Shown here one piece after another: positions 9,095-17,537 of a DNA stretch of 28,572 nt. Both the position numbers and the translations under genes were made by a program. Positions within the stretch are counted from its first letter, which is position 1. Each line of letters opens with the position of its first letter. The DNA is from an uncultured Bacillus sp. (GTDB lineage: Bacteria; Bacillota; Bacilli; Bacillales; Cytobacillaceae), in the NCBI GenBank assembly GCA_937894355.1, contig CALCRD010000143.1, positions 1-28,572 on the forward strand. Direction: 5' to 3'. The notes under the pieces were generated by a model, which had not been told where the DNA came from, ran no database searches, and saw nothing but the letters and a program-made list of their open reading frames with translations.

Positions 9095-11146
9095 GTGAAA
9101 AGGAAAGAAATTTTGCTAATTATGTTCATACTTACCTTGACAATTTTATTTGGGGTTATGGCTGTTCCTAGGGATATTGAAATTCTTTATCAGAAACTAT
9201 ATCCTTCCTCTACTCAAGCCTTACTTGTCAATCAGGCAGATACAGCTAAAATGTTAGTTGCAGTAGCTGATGGTCTTTTGTCTCAAGAAGGCATCGGGAA
9301 GAAGATGGAGCTTAGCCCGATTGAGGTAGCGCAGTTTACTCAGTTGGCAATTGATAACCGCGACGAAATAGAAGAATTGGGTATTAAAGTTGAGAAATTA
9401 ATAGCGCAAGTAGAGAGATATCTAATTCAGATTGAGGATTTCAATCAGGCGGCTGGTGAAACAGAGAAAATTAATATCAGACTAGGAGCTAATTCCTGGT
9501 TAGAGGTAAGGAGAGCCACAGGTCCAGGTAGAGGAAGTTATGGAGCTAGCCATCGTAACCCTCATACTTTTAATATTAATATCGATGGTCAAGTTGCCCC
9601 CTTAGTGTCACTGAAAACAAATTTATCTCTTAACCATATTTATGGTGCTACTGCCCAAATAGATCGCAACTGGGGATTCGAGATAAATAGAGGCTCTTTA
9701 TATACCGGGATTGGTCCTTTCAGGACACAATATGGTACTTTACGCTTTGATTATGGAAATTTAGCAGCAAGTTTTACCCCCTTAACAGTTTACGGACTTT
9801 CCTATCGTGGAGCTGCTGCAGCGCTCACACAAATAGGACGTTATCGTATAAACCTCATTAGTTCGTTAAGAAAAAAAGCAACGCCAACAGGCGTGGGAAG
9901 TTACGATCGCTACTTTTTTGGGGGTTACCTGCAAGATATTGCCTTGCCAAACAGAATGAGGCTCAACTTAGCTTATACATTGCTTAAGGATGATCCGTTA
10001 TCTGTAAATCATTTTTTGAATGGCCCGCTCCCATGGGCACCACTAGCTAGTAGTTTGTTGGGATTGAGTTTGCGGGGTTCTATGACTTATCCTGGACAAA
10101 TGCATGCTTGGGATGGAGAATTGGTCTTTAGTAGTTTTACGGATAAAGGAGTGAGAAGTGGGAATAGGAATAACCTATCGCCATATTATGATTATGCGTT
10201 GTTATTGAATGTAGATAGTCTTTTTGAAAGAGAACATTATAAAGTGCCTATCAAGTTAGGTTTTCGAAGAATTGGTTCTGAATATGTAAGTTACTATGGG
10301 AATGTTGTAAACTTAGGTTTGGGTACAGAGGTGTTCACAACTTATGCAGGGACTTCTAAAAAGAGCGAATATGCAGCTCCTGATTTTGAATACCAGGGCG
10401 ATAAACGTGACTATTTACTTGAGATAGGCAAGCTGGCCAGCAATACAGGTGGTTTTCAAATTCAACTTCGTGAATTCAGACCTGTAACGAATCAACGTAT
10501 AGATGGTACTTTTGAATTGTTTAGGGAAATATCACCAACAGATGCAGATGGCGCTCCTGGTGAAACCTTAAAGCAATGGAGAAATATTAGTTTATCATTA
10601 GAACAGGATTTTAAGAACCGGTTGTTGAAAAATCCATATAAGGTTCGCGCTAATTTTCAAAAACGTAGCGTGAACCGAGAGGATGATCCACTGACTACAG
10701 GTCGCAATTATTCAGATGATAACGAAGCTCTTGATCTTAACGAAGCAACTAAAAGCCTCTCTGTAGAATATAACATCAAAAGTGGCTTGAGAGTCACAGG
10801 TACGCTAAGTTCAAAAGTGACAAGCGATACTTTGCCAAGACCAAATGGTAAGCTTATTTTGGCTGAAGGCGAAACTGGTATTAGTCTTGGCTTATACTTG
10901 CTTCCAATTACTGGCTTACACCTATATCCAACAATTGGTTTTCATGATAATTATTCGGAAAGACCACAAATAGGAGAACGAACTAAAGAGTATCAGGCAA
11001 TACGGTTCAGCTGTAGGACTTATTGGTATCCGATGAATAAAATAAGCTTGACTGTATCCTATAGCCAGGAAATGCGTTCTTACGTAGAAACGGAAAAGAA
11101 TTATGTTGGGCGCAGTCTTTCTGTTACTTATTTCGTTAGTTTCTAG
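9095..11146 (+). CDS. Coiled-coil plus outer-membrane beta-barrel protein (OmpM-like, no clear SLH)
   Basis: GTG 9095 follows AAGGAGGGAGGAG, and the product is 683 aa. Residues 1-23 are a signal peptide. Residues about 26-118 are helical and hydrophilic; the segment ADTAKMLVAVADGLL is faintly like an SLH helix, and 88-112 (D-E-I-E-E-L-G-I-K-V-E-K-L) matches the coiled-coil stalk seen between SLH domain and barrel in OmpM porins of diderm Firmicutes. From about 125 onward come many amphipathic strands (RINLISSL, RLNLAYTL and similar), ending in SVTYFVSF with terminal Phe. The inferred role is an outer-membrane porin or envelope tether. It lies 16 bases after the multidomain protein and 18 bases before the PorV-like gene, so all three are probably co-transcribed. 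Confidence 0.7.
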   Translation: MKRKEILLIMFILTLTILFGVMAVPRDIEILYQKLYPSSTQALLVNQADTAKMLVAVADGLLSQEGIGKKMELSPIEVAQFTQLAIDNRDEIEELGIKVEKLIAQVERYLIQIEDFNQAAGETEKINIRLGANSWLEVRRATGPGRGSYGASHRNPHTFNINIDGQVAPLVSLKTNLSLNHIYGATAQIDRNWGFEINRGSLYTGIGPFRTQYGTLRFDYGNLAASFTPLTVYGLSYRGAAAALTQIGRYRINLISSLRKKATPTGVGSYDRYFFGGYLQDIALPNRMRLNLAYTLLKDDPLSVNHFLNGPLPWAPLASSLLGLSLRGSMTYPGQMHAWDGELVFSSFTDKGVRSGNRNNLSPYYDYALLLNVDSLFEREHYKVPIKLGFRRIGSEYVSYYGNVVNLGLGTEVFTTYAGTSKKSEYAAPDFEYQGDKRDYLLEIGKLASNTGGFQIQLREFRPVTNQRIDGTFELFREISPTDADGAPGETLKQWRNISLSLEQDFKNRLLKNPYKVRANFQKRSVNREDDPLTTGRNYSDDNEALDLNEATKSLSVEYNIKSGLRVTGTLSSKVTSDTLPRPNGKLILAEGETGISLGLYLLPITGLHLYPTIGFHDNYSERPQIGERTKEYQAIRFSCRTYWYPMNKISLTVSYSQEMRSYVETEKNYVGRSLSVTYFVSF

Positions 11147-11164
11147 GATGGAGGGGGGATTTGG

Positions 11165-12019
11165 GTGCGAAATTTACGATGCATATTTTTGCTTTTACTG
11201 TTTATCATAATGAACTCGCTGGTATTTGCCTCATCTTCTAGGATCGAGGGTTCATTTAGCCAAAAAGATCTTGATGCTAGGTTTATTGGCCTTGGAACTG
11301 CCGGAGCAGCATATCTGAATGGACCTGCTTCTGTGATGTTTAATCCAGCTGGATTAGCGCGAGACCGTAGCATTAATCTTGCACTTACTCAAGTATGTTT
11401 ATTTGAGAATCTTATGCCAGCAACGTTTGCAGGTGGAATTTTGCCAACAAAGATTGGTGTCTTTGGATTAGGATTGATCAGAATAGACCCGCAATTTGCT
11501 GGATTTTCTTATCGAGAAACAGATTATACTGTCTCTTGGAGCAAGCAAATTGGGAATTTTGCAGTAGGTACAAAGCTTAGGTTTCTTGAAGCAAATGGGT
11601 CCAGAGCTAGCAGTGGCGATGGCACCATTGAAGGTCGGGGGAAAAGTCTTGATCTGGGAGTTATTCGGCAAGGCGAGCGTTTTAATACAGCATTGGTACT
11701 GAGGAATGTAAGCGGTGAGGTAGAGGGTACGAATTACGCAAGAGAAGTTCTGCCTCTTAGCGTGCTCATGGGAATTTCTTTAAGTTTAGATCCATCTACT
11801 TTCTTGCTTTTGGATGTGGACGATCTAAATACTAAACCCATCATCAGACTGGGTCTTGAAAAATTATTGACGAAAGAATTCGCACTGAGAATTGGCTATT
11901 TCGAAGATAGTTTTTCTGCTGGATTAGGAATTGCTTACGGTTTAGTTAAGGTGGATTATGCATATAAAATCACCCAAATAGAGCAAACTGGCATTTTATC
12001 TGTTGGAATTCAATTCTGA
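11165..12019 (+). CDS. PorV / UPF0164 / FadL-like outer-membrane barrel
   Basis: GTG 11165 follows GGAGGGGGGA, and the product is 284 aa with a signal peptide at 1-23. Residues 39-65 contain the characteristic start of PorV/UPF0164/OmpP1-type barrels: F-I-G-L-G-T-A-G-A, a small-residue stretch, then F-N-P-A-G-L-A. The remainder is alternating strands ending GILSVGIQF with terminal Phe. Known relatives include the spirochaetal UPF0164 proteins, long-chain hydrophobic transporters, and PorV, the shuttle protein of type IX secretion. At 284 aa it is shorter than most PorV (about 390) and FadL (about 420) proteins. Its neighbours are other surface proteins, one with a FlgD-Ig-like C-terminal domain, which makes an assembly or export role thinkable but unproven. 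Confidence 0.7.
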   Translation: MRNLRCIFLLLLFIIMNSLVFASSSRIEGSFSQKDLDARFIGLGTAGAAYLNGPASVMFNPAGLARDRSINLALTQVCLFENLMPATFAGGILPTKIGVFGLGLIRIDPQFAGFSYRETDYTVSWSKQIGNFAVGTKLRFLEANGSRASSGDGTIEGRGKSLDLGVIRQGERFNTALVLRNVSGEVEGTNYAREVLPLSVLMGISLSLDPSTFLLLDVDDLNTKPIIRLGLEKLLTKEFALRIGYFEDSFSAGLGIAYGLVKVDYAYKITQIEQTGILSVGIQF

Positions 12020-12044
12020 TTCTCGGGAGAAGGGGTTGATTTAA

Positions 12045-13667
12045 ATGAAGAGAAAGAATACTTTATTGATTTTTTTGCTTCTCCCGTTTATTTTCTATTC
12101 AACCAGCCTAGCTTCCACTACTTTGCAGCTAGAGGAACAGGTAGAGCAATTAATTGAAAAAATAAAGAGTAGAGACGAAAAGCTGAGGCAGGATTATGCT
12201 TCCCTTTATGCGGATAAAGTTTCCGGGAGCATATTTATTATTGGCTCGCGTCAAAGTTGTCAGGGAGAGGATTTAAATTACGCGACTGATAATTTGGGTC
12301 TCCCATTTTTAGAAACAGTTCCTAGGGTTGATGGAGAAGCAGTAGCTAATTACGCGTTTTCCCTACGAGATATTATGGATCTTAATTATACTCACAAAAA
12401 TCCCAATGGTTTTGGAATGAATATATCGTTGCGATCAGTAGCCAGTTCGTTGACTAAGGATCGATTACTACTTAATTTACAATCTGCTTATTTTACTTCA
12501 GGACAATTCGAGTTAATAGCAGGAGACTTTGAAACAGATTATACTCCGCTTATGATTTGGGGAAAGAAAAGTATTTTTGAGGGCTCTGCTGCCACCTCTT
12601 TTGATCTTGTGGCGCATTCGAGAGGCTGGGAAAAAGGAGCATATCCACTAAAGGGATTAGAGGTTACGTTTAATAGCGATGAGGGTTTTGTTACAGGACT
12701 CTACCATAATTCTGCCGTTAGTGATGTATTGGCTTTACGCTCAGTTTTTTCGCTAGGAAAGCGTACTTCGGCAAGTTTTAATGTCGTTAGAATTCTCAAT
12801 AATCCTTTGGGAGAAGGTAGTGTTTTTGGTGGGGATATTCTAGTGCCGATTGGTAGAAATAAAATAAAATTTGAATTGCAACGAAGCCAATTGAATCAAG
12901 CTCAAAGTGGGGGGCAATTCACTCCTTTGGTAGATACAGCTTGGTCATGCACAGCGTCGGGTCCTCTGCTAGGTTTAAATTTTGAGCTAATGTTAGGTGC
13001 TACCGGAGATTATTATTGGGCACCATTGGGTGAAAAGGATTTTAGCATGGGTTATAATTTATCACGAAGTAGTTATGCAAATCCGTTTCTAGATAATGAT
13101 TCCCCAGTTGGACCTGACTTTGATTATTTCAACCCTGGAATAGCTGAGCCTGGTCGTGAATATTATAAATACAAGCTGAAGAAAAGACTCGGTAATATTT
13201 CCTTGGGTTTTAACACGGCTAGCTTTAAGTGTTCGAAACTAAATCAAGAAGAATTGTCGGCTGGCACATGGGATCTTTGGGTTGAAAACAGGTTTTATTG
13301 CGAAGTGTTTCTTGGGAAAACAATCGGTCTGCCCTTTTCATTAAAATATCAGATTCACAATGATAAATATAGAATGGTAGAGCAAGTTCAGGATGTTTTT
13401 AACCAGAACGACTACGTCAAAACTACCAATGGAATTGGCTTCAAATATCAAGCAGCAAATGGTAGCGTTATTGAGACAGAATTTATATTGACGAGGTTTC
13501 CCACTGATGTTCCCTCAAAAAGAAGATCGGTTGTTAGTGCAATACAATACCCTTTAGGAACTAATGCCTTTGCCGTATTTAAACATACTTTTGTTAGCTC
13601 TAGTGGTGAGGAGGGCTTTAATTTTATCGGCAACGGAGTGTGGCTAAATATTGGTTATCATTTTTAA
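12045..13667 (+). CDS. Coiled-coil plus outer-membrane beta-barrel protein
   Basis: ATG 12045 lies behind GGAGAAGGGG, and the product is 540 aa. The signal peptide (MKRKNTLLIFLLLPFIF...) closely resembles that of the 683-aa barrel two genes upstream. Residues about 26-55 (LEEQVEQLIEKIKSRDEKLR) form a short coiled coil. The rest is amphipathic strands and turns, ending GVWLNIGYHF with the terminal Phe typical of BAM substrates. No substrate or named family can be assigned. It is the last gene of the surface cluster; no strong terminator follows, only a weak A-rich/T-rich hairpin near 13721-13742. Confidence 0.6.
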   Translation: MKRKNTLLIFLLLPFIFYSTSLASTTLQLEEQVEQLIEKIKSRDEKLRQDYASLYADKVSGSIFIIGSRQSCQGEDLNYATDNLGLPFLETVPRVDGEAVANYAFSLRDIMDLNYTHKNPNGFGMNISLRSVASSLTKDRLLLNLQSAYFTSGQFELIAGDFETDYTPLMIWGKKSIFEGSAATSFDLVAHSRGWEKGAYPLKGLEVTFNSDEGFVTGLYHNSAVSDVLALRSVFSLGKRTSASFNVVRILNNPLGEGSVFGGDILVPIGRNKIKFELQRSQLNQAQSGGQFTPLVDTAWSCTASGPLLGLNFELMLGATGDYYWAPLGEKDFSMGYNLSRSSYANPFLDNDSPVGPDFDYFNPGIAEPGREYYKYKLKKRLGNISLGFNTASFKCSKLNQEELSAGTWDLWVENRFYCEVFLGKTIGLPFSLKYQIHNDKYRMVEQVQDVFNQNDYVKTTNGIGFKYQAANGSVIETEFILTRFPTDVPSKRRSVVSAIQYPLGTNAFAVFKHTFVSSSGEEGFNFIGNGVWLNIGYHF

Positions 13668-13808
13668 AGCCTGTGTTTAAGAAAGATCAACTGTTTAATT
13701 ATCCTTCGGTTTTTATGTTGAAAAAAGCAAGCGCTATTTTTTAAATTTGATGAGCATAACATATTTCGAATGTTTTTGGTGAAATAGAAATACAGAGTTT
13801 GAATAAAA

Positions 13809-13976
13809 GTGAAGAGCTTTAAGTGTCCAAAAAGAGCATTGCTATCAGATAGCGAATATTCTTCTGAATCAGCAAGTCGGGAGGAAGAGAAGGAGCGGCT
13901 GGCTCGTGAGTTTAAAGTTGCTGTCTTAAAACTGAGAGCATATTGTGAAAAGCTAGAGCAGGGAAATAAGTTCTAA
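13809..13976 (+). CDS. Possible 55-aa small protein, unknown
   Basis: The frame opens at GTG 13809 and encodes a charged, probably helical peptide (C-terminal part E-E-E-K-E-R-L-A-R-E-F-K-V-A-V-L-K-L-R). It ends in a stop codon just before the stem-loop at 13977-14010. There is no good ribosome site, and I recognise no family. The abrupt end at a stem-loop slightly favours a real gene or the tail of a decayed one. Confidence 0.2.
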   Translation: MKSFKCPKRALLSDSEYSSESASREEEKERLAREFKVAVLKLRAYCEKLEQGNKF

Positions 13977-14010
13977 ACAGCCTCTTGGGAGTTAAGCCCC
14001 AGGAGGCTGT
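13977..14010 (+). terminator. Stem-loop, possible weak terminator
   Basis: A 13-bp stem (ACAGCCTCTTGGG with CCCAGGAGGCTGT, one G-U pair) has an 8-base loop and is followed only by CTTCAATAATTT. The stem is strong but the T tract poor, so termination is plausible on either strand but uncertain. Confidence 0.45.
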
Positions 14011-14036
14011 CTTCAATAATTTGGAAAGGGAGCTGC

Positions 14037-14147
14037 ATGAGAACAATGAATATTAATAGCGATGTAGGCTTTGGAGTTGATTTTCCAGTTGGAGCAGGCA
14101 TTAAATTGCACCAGTGGTGCAGGATAGAAAATAAAGATAAACCGTAG
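14037..14147 (+). CDS. Possible 36-aa leader-size ORF, unknown
   Basis: ATG 14037 is preceded by GGAAAGGGAG at a workable distance. The peptide is short, contains D-V-G-F-G-V-D-F and ends K-D-K-P just 13 bases before the selO start. It may be a leader peptide or the remnant of a barrel gene. No family is recognised. Confidence 0.2.
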   Translation: MRTMNINSDVGFGVDFPVGAGIKLHQWCRIENKDKP

Positions 14148-14160
14148 CAAAGGAGATTCC

Positions 14161-15625
14161 ATGGAAAAGGAAAAACAAAGCTCAAGAGTAGGCTGGAACT
14201 TTGATCATAGCTATGCCCGACTACCGAAATCATTATTTACTATCCAAAACCCCACCCCTGTGCCCTCGCCGAAAATCATCATTTTCAATGAGAGTTTGGC
14301 AAATTTCTTGGGGCTGGATGTTCATGCGCTACAGAAAGAAGGCGCAGCAGTGCTCGCTGGTAACCAGCTTCCAGAAGGTGCCTTGCCCCTTGCTCAAGCT
14401 TATGGCGGGCATCAATTCGGATCTTTCACCATGCTGGGGGACGGTCGGGCTATCTTGCTTGGCGAACAAATCACGCCTTCAGGCGAACGTTTTGATCTCC
14501 AACTCAAAGGTTCTGGCAAAACCCCCTATTCTCGCGGTGGCGATGGACGAGCCGCACTGGGCCCCATGTTGCGTGAATACATCATCAGCGAAGCTATGCA
14601 TGCACTTGGGATTCCTACCACTCGCAGCCTTGCGGTGGTAACCACAGGTGAAGCAATAGTGCGGGAAACTATCCTGCCAGGAGCAATTCTAACCAGCGTC
14701 GCCTCTAGCCATCTGCGCGTCGGCACCTTTCAATACGTTTCAACATGGGGGACAGTTGAGGAACTGCGGCAGCTAGCCGATTACACATTTCAAAGACATT
14801 TTGCAGCAGTTGATGTAGAAGAGAATACCTATCTTGCCCTTCTTGAGGAAGTGATCAAACGACAGGCAAAGTTAATTGCCCTATGGCAACTGGTAGGCTT
14901 TGTTCACGGAGTGATGAACACCGATAATATGACCATTAGCGGAGAAACAATTGATTATGGTCCTTGCGCTTTCATGGATAGCTACGACCTAGAGACAGTA
15001 TTCAGTTCCATTGATCACTATGGCCGCTATGCCTATGGTAATCAACCGCATAGTGCCGAGTGGAATTTAGAACGCTTTGCGGAAACACTTTTGCCGCTGC
15101 TCAATGTTGAAAAAATCAGGCCTTGGAGCTGGCCCAGAGAGCTATTGCGAAATTCGCGGAGCTGTTTCGCAAGCATTGGCTCGGCGGCATGAGGTTAAAA
15201 TTAGGCCTTTTTAACGAAGAGGCAGAAGATGAAACTCTGATCGAAAATCTCCTCAGTATGATGCACAAGGCGCAGGCCGACTACACAAATACTTTTCGCG
15301 CCTTAACTTTTGCGTGCTCCGGTGAGCTAGTTTTGATACTCCCGAATTTATGCAGTGGCATGAAAAGTGGCAAAAGCGACTGAGCAGACAAAAGGAATCT
15401 CAAGAGCATTCGGAGCAGTTGATGAGAAATGCCAATCCGGCAGTAATTCCTCGCAATCATCGAGTAGAAGAAGCGCTAGAGGCAGCGGTGAAAGAAGATA
15501 ATTATTCCGTCTTAGAAAGACTGTTAACAGCCCTGGCAAACCCATATGCTCATTGCCCCGAACAAGCTCTCTACGCTGCACCTTCGCCTTTATCACAACA
15601 TTATCGTACCTATTGCGGTACATGA
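14161..15625 (+). pseudogene. selO: SelO (YdiU/UPF0061) protein AMPylase, broken by two frameshifts
   Basis: ATG 14161 follows AAAGGAG. Frame 1 encodes the SelO N-terminus and kinase-like core, including AYGGHQFG, the D-L-Q-L-K-G-S-G-K-T-P-Y-S-R-G-G-D-G-R-A block and H-G-V-M-N-T-D-N-M (the metal-binding D-N in an inverted kinase fold). It breaks near the A run 15110-15115. The sequence continues in frame 3 (LELAQRAIAKFAELFRKHW ... ADYTNTFRAL) up to about 15330-15334, then in frame 2 (F-D-T-P-E-F-M-Q-W-H-E-K-W ...) to a normal SelO-like end, YCGT. The total span equals about 488 codons, the usual family length, so nothing large is lost. Both breaks sit at short homopolymers (A6, T4), so sequencing or assembly error is a real alternative to a pseudogene. 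Confidence 0.85.
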
Positions 15626-15966
15626 GGCTGGGTGCTTAGCTCCACGGCCAGCTAACATATCTTTCGTGGGACAATAAGCCTCTTACTCCATTTTTTTCGC
15701 TTAAAAAATAAAAATAGAGACATTTTTAGGCTGCAGTTTACAGAAACACATTCTGTTTTCGCTGTAGCTTTTTTGCGTTAGAGCAATTGTAGAGAAAGAA
15801 TTTTGCTCACACTTCTTTTCTTTAGAAATGAGATAGAGCCAGAGTTTTTTTTGGATAAGGAATTCCTTTGTAAAAAAAATGTGGGGAAAGCAGGAAAACC
15901 CAAACAAACGCAGAATAATAAAAGTAAGACCACAGAAAGTCCAACACAAACCCAAAAAGGAGGGAT
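15626..15966. promoter_or_regulatory. AT-rich leader upstream of the BMC operon
   Basis: This 341-base gap holds the terminator-like hairpin at 15730-15774, an inverted repeat GAGCAA (15781-15786)/TTGCTC (15804-15809) and the 12-base palindrome AAGGAATTCCTT (15857-15868). I found no convincing -35/-10 pair and no clear cre box. Since the first gene downstream is a DeoR-family regulator, either repeat could be its operator; this is inference only. Confidence 0.35.
15730..15774 (+). terminator. Terminator-like hairpin with T6 tail
   Basis: GCTGCAG pairs with CTGTAGC (one G-U) outside an inner ACAGAA/TTCTGT stem with loop ACACA, and TTTTTT follows at once. It probably ends transcripts reading through from selO, or acts as an attenuator if the BMC promoter lies upstream of it. 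Confidence 0.6.
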
Positions 15967-15969
15967 GTG

Positions 15970-16731
15970 ATGCTGGTTCTCGAACGGAGGCAGAGAATCG
16001 CGCAAATCCTTGAAGAACAAGGAAGCGTGAGGGTTTCGGCCCTAGCTGCAAACTATGGCGTCACAGAGGAAACCATCCGCAGAGATCTTGAGGACCTGGA
16101 GCGGGCCGGTTTTCTCAAACGCACATACGGAGGAGCAGTAGCCTGGAAGGGAACTGGTTATGAATCCCCCTACGACGCAAGGCGCGAACTGCAATTAGAT
16201 GAGAAATTGGCCATCGCAAAAAAAGCAGCAGAACTGGTGGCAGATGGAGAAACCCTCTTTTTGGATGCTAGCACCACCACGTTATATCTGGCAAGGCAGC
16301 TAATTGGCAGACGAGATCTGGGAATCATTACCAACTCCATCCAGATTGTCTCGGAGCTAGGAGGGCAAAAAGGATTAACTGTTGTAGCCACAGGAGGCAA
16401 GCTGCGGGACAAGTCCCTCTCTTGTGTAGGTCCCCTTGCAGCCAGAGTTTTGAGGGAATACCATCCAGACTGGGCTTTTATCTCCTGCAAGGGTTTTTCG
16501 CCAAAAAGAGGTCTCTTGGACACCAACGATCTTGAAGTTGAACTAAAAAGACTGGCCCTGAAAAATGCAAATGTTGGCGTTGCCCTTGTGGACAGTAGCA
16601 AATTTCAGAAGCCGGCTTTGCTTCAGATCGGCCCTGTGGAGTCAGTAGCAAAGATCATTACCGACAAGATGGAAACTGAGATGCAACAGGAACTAGCAAG
16701 TCGCGGGGTGGAGGTTCTGGAGGCTTGTTAA
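15970..16731 (+). CDS. DeoR-family transcriptional regulator of the BMC operon
   Basis: The frame opens at GTG 15967, and ATG 15970 fits AGGAGGG (15958-15964) slightly better, giving about 253 aa, the family norm. Residues 1-57 are the DeoR winged helix: R-R-Q-R-I-A-Q-I-L ... V-T-E-E-T-I-R-R-D-L-x-x-L-E, then the wing R-T-Y-G-G-A. The rest is the DeoR sensor domain, an isomerase-like fold that binds sugar phosphates, with D-G-E-T-L-F-L-D-A-S-T-T-T. It heads the BMC operon, 25 bases before the aldolase gene, so it most likely represses the operon until a phosphorylated sugar intermediate builds up. The precise effector is unknown. Confidence 0.9.
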   Translation: MLVLERRQRIAQILEEQGSVRVSALAANYGVTEETIRRDLEDLERAGFLKRTYGGAVAWKGTGYESPYDARRELQLDEKLAIAKKAAELVADGETLFLDASTTTLYLARQLIGRRDLGIITNSIQIVSELGGQKGLTVVATGGKLRDKSLSCVGPLAARVLREYHPDWAFISCKGFSPKRGLLDTNDLEVELKRLALKNANVGVALVDSSKFQKPALLQIGPVESVAKIITDKMETEMQQELASRGVEVLEAC

Positions 16732-16756
16732 ATTCAATTTAGGAAGGGAAAGTCCA

Positions 16757-17524
16757 ATGAAGAGTGAGTTTCAACTAAAAGAAGACATTTGTGAAGTAGG
16801 CAGAAGGATTTATCAAAATGGCTATGTAGCAGCCAACGATGGCAATATCACAGTCAGGCTAGGAGAGAATGAAGTTCTCACAACCCCAACTGGCGTGAGC
16901 AAAGGCTTTATGACTCCAGATATGCTCATCAAGGTGAATATGTCAGGCGAGGTGCTCTCAGGGAAACTGAAGCCATCATCAGAGCTAAAAATGCACCTGA
17001 GAGTTTATCGGGAGCGGCCAGATGTAGGCTCTGTAATCCATGCCCATCCGCCTACAGCTACAGGCTTTGCTGTAGCTGGCATTCCCTTGGATAGGTGCGT
17101 CCTGCCTGAGGTGATTATCGCCTTAGGCTCCATTCCTATCGCCGAATACGGAACTCCCTCTACAGAGGAGATTCCTGATGCAATTATGGAATACCTCACA
17201 GGCTGCGATGCAGTACTGTTGGCAAACCACGGTGCCCTCACTGTGGGCACAGATCTGTTCAACGCCTATTTCAAAATGGAGACCATGGAGCACTTTGCAA
17301 AGATTAGCTTAGTTGCCAGACAGCTAGGTCAAGAGCTGGAGATCCCAAAACATCAGGTGAAAAAGCTGATGGAAGTGCGGGAAAAACTAGGTGTTGTGGG
17401 CAAGAACCCCGGGTGCCACGACTGCGAAATTTGCGAGACAAGCAGTCCTCAAACTGAAGAAGACTCCCTGCGAGATCTGGTAGGCCAGATCACACGCCGG
17501 GTTCTTTCTGAAATGGAAAAGTAA
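16757..17524 (+). CDS. Class II aldolase (fuculose/rhamnulose-phosphate type) with C-terminal encapsulation peptide
   Basis: The product is 255 aa from ATG 16757, against about 215 for plain FucA. The core matches FucA/AraD/RhaD class II aldolases: N-x-T-V (31-33), catalytic Glu in P-S-S-E76, zinc ligands H95 and H97 in H-A-H-P-P, and H158 in A-N-H-G. The expected reaction is cleavage of a ketose 1-phosphate to DHAP and lactaldehyde, but specificity cannot be read here. Beyond residue about 215 comes an extension: a CxxCxxC motif (C220, C223, C226), an acidic linker, then an amphipathic helix LRDLVGQITRRVLSEM at 239-253. Such terminal helices target enzymes into BMC lumens. It resembles the PduL N-terminus of the same operon. 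It starts the enzymatic part of the locus. Confidence 0.88.
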   Translation: MKSEFQLKEDICEVGRRIYQNGYVAANDGNITVRLGENEVLTTPTGVSKGFMTPDMLIKVNMSGEVLSGKLKPSSELKMHLRVYRERPDVGSVIHAHPPTATGFAVAGIPLDRCVLPEVIIALGSIPIAEYGTPSTEEIPDAIMEYLTGCDAVLLANHGALTVGTDLFNAYFKMETMEHFAKISLVARQLGQELEIPKHQVKKLMEVREKLGVVGKNPGCHDCEICETSSPQTEEDSLRDLVGQITRRVLSEMEK

Positions 17525-17537
17525 AGGATGGTGACAC

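Larger units (their letters stand above)
13668..14160. other. 493-base stretch without a convincing gene
   Basis: It holds a weak A/T-rich hairpin near 13721-13742, two tiny ORFs (13809-13976 and 14037-14147) listed separately, and one good stem-loop (13977-14010). No RNA gene or mobile-element end is visible. Confidence 0.5.

Noticed and set aside
9095..13667. A complete type IX secretion system
   Set aside because: Only a PorV-like barrel and a FlgD-Ig-like domain are present; core components are absent from the window.
13721..13742. Weak hairpin as terminator of the surface operon
   Set aside because: The stem is a two-base GC core plus interrupted A/T pairs, which is too weak to assert.
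15857..15868. AAGGAATTCCTT as a defined DeoR operator
   Set aside because: A 12-base palindrome alone is not specific; reported only as a possibility within the leader.
15701..16051. Minus-strand open frames (up to 116 codons) over the BMC leader
   Set aside because: Low-complexity F/S-rich translations from an A-rich plus strand, no ribosome site, overlap with a terminator and the DeoR start.
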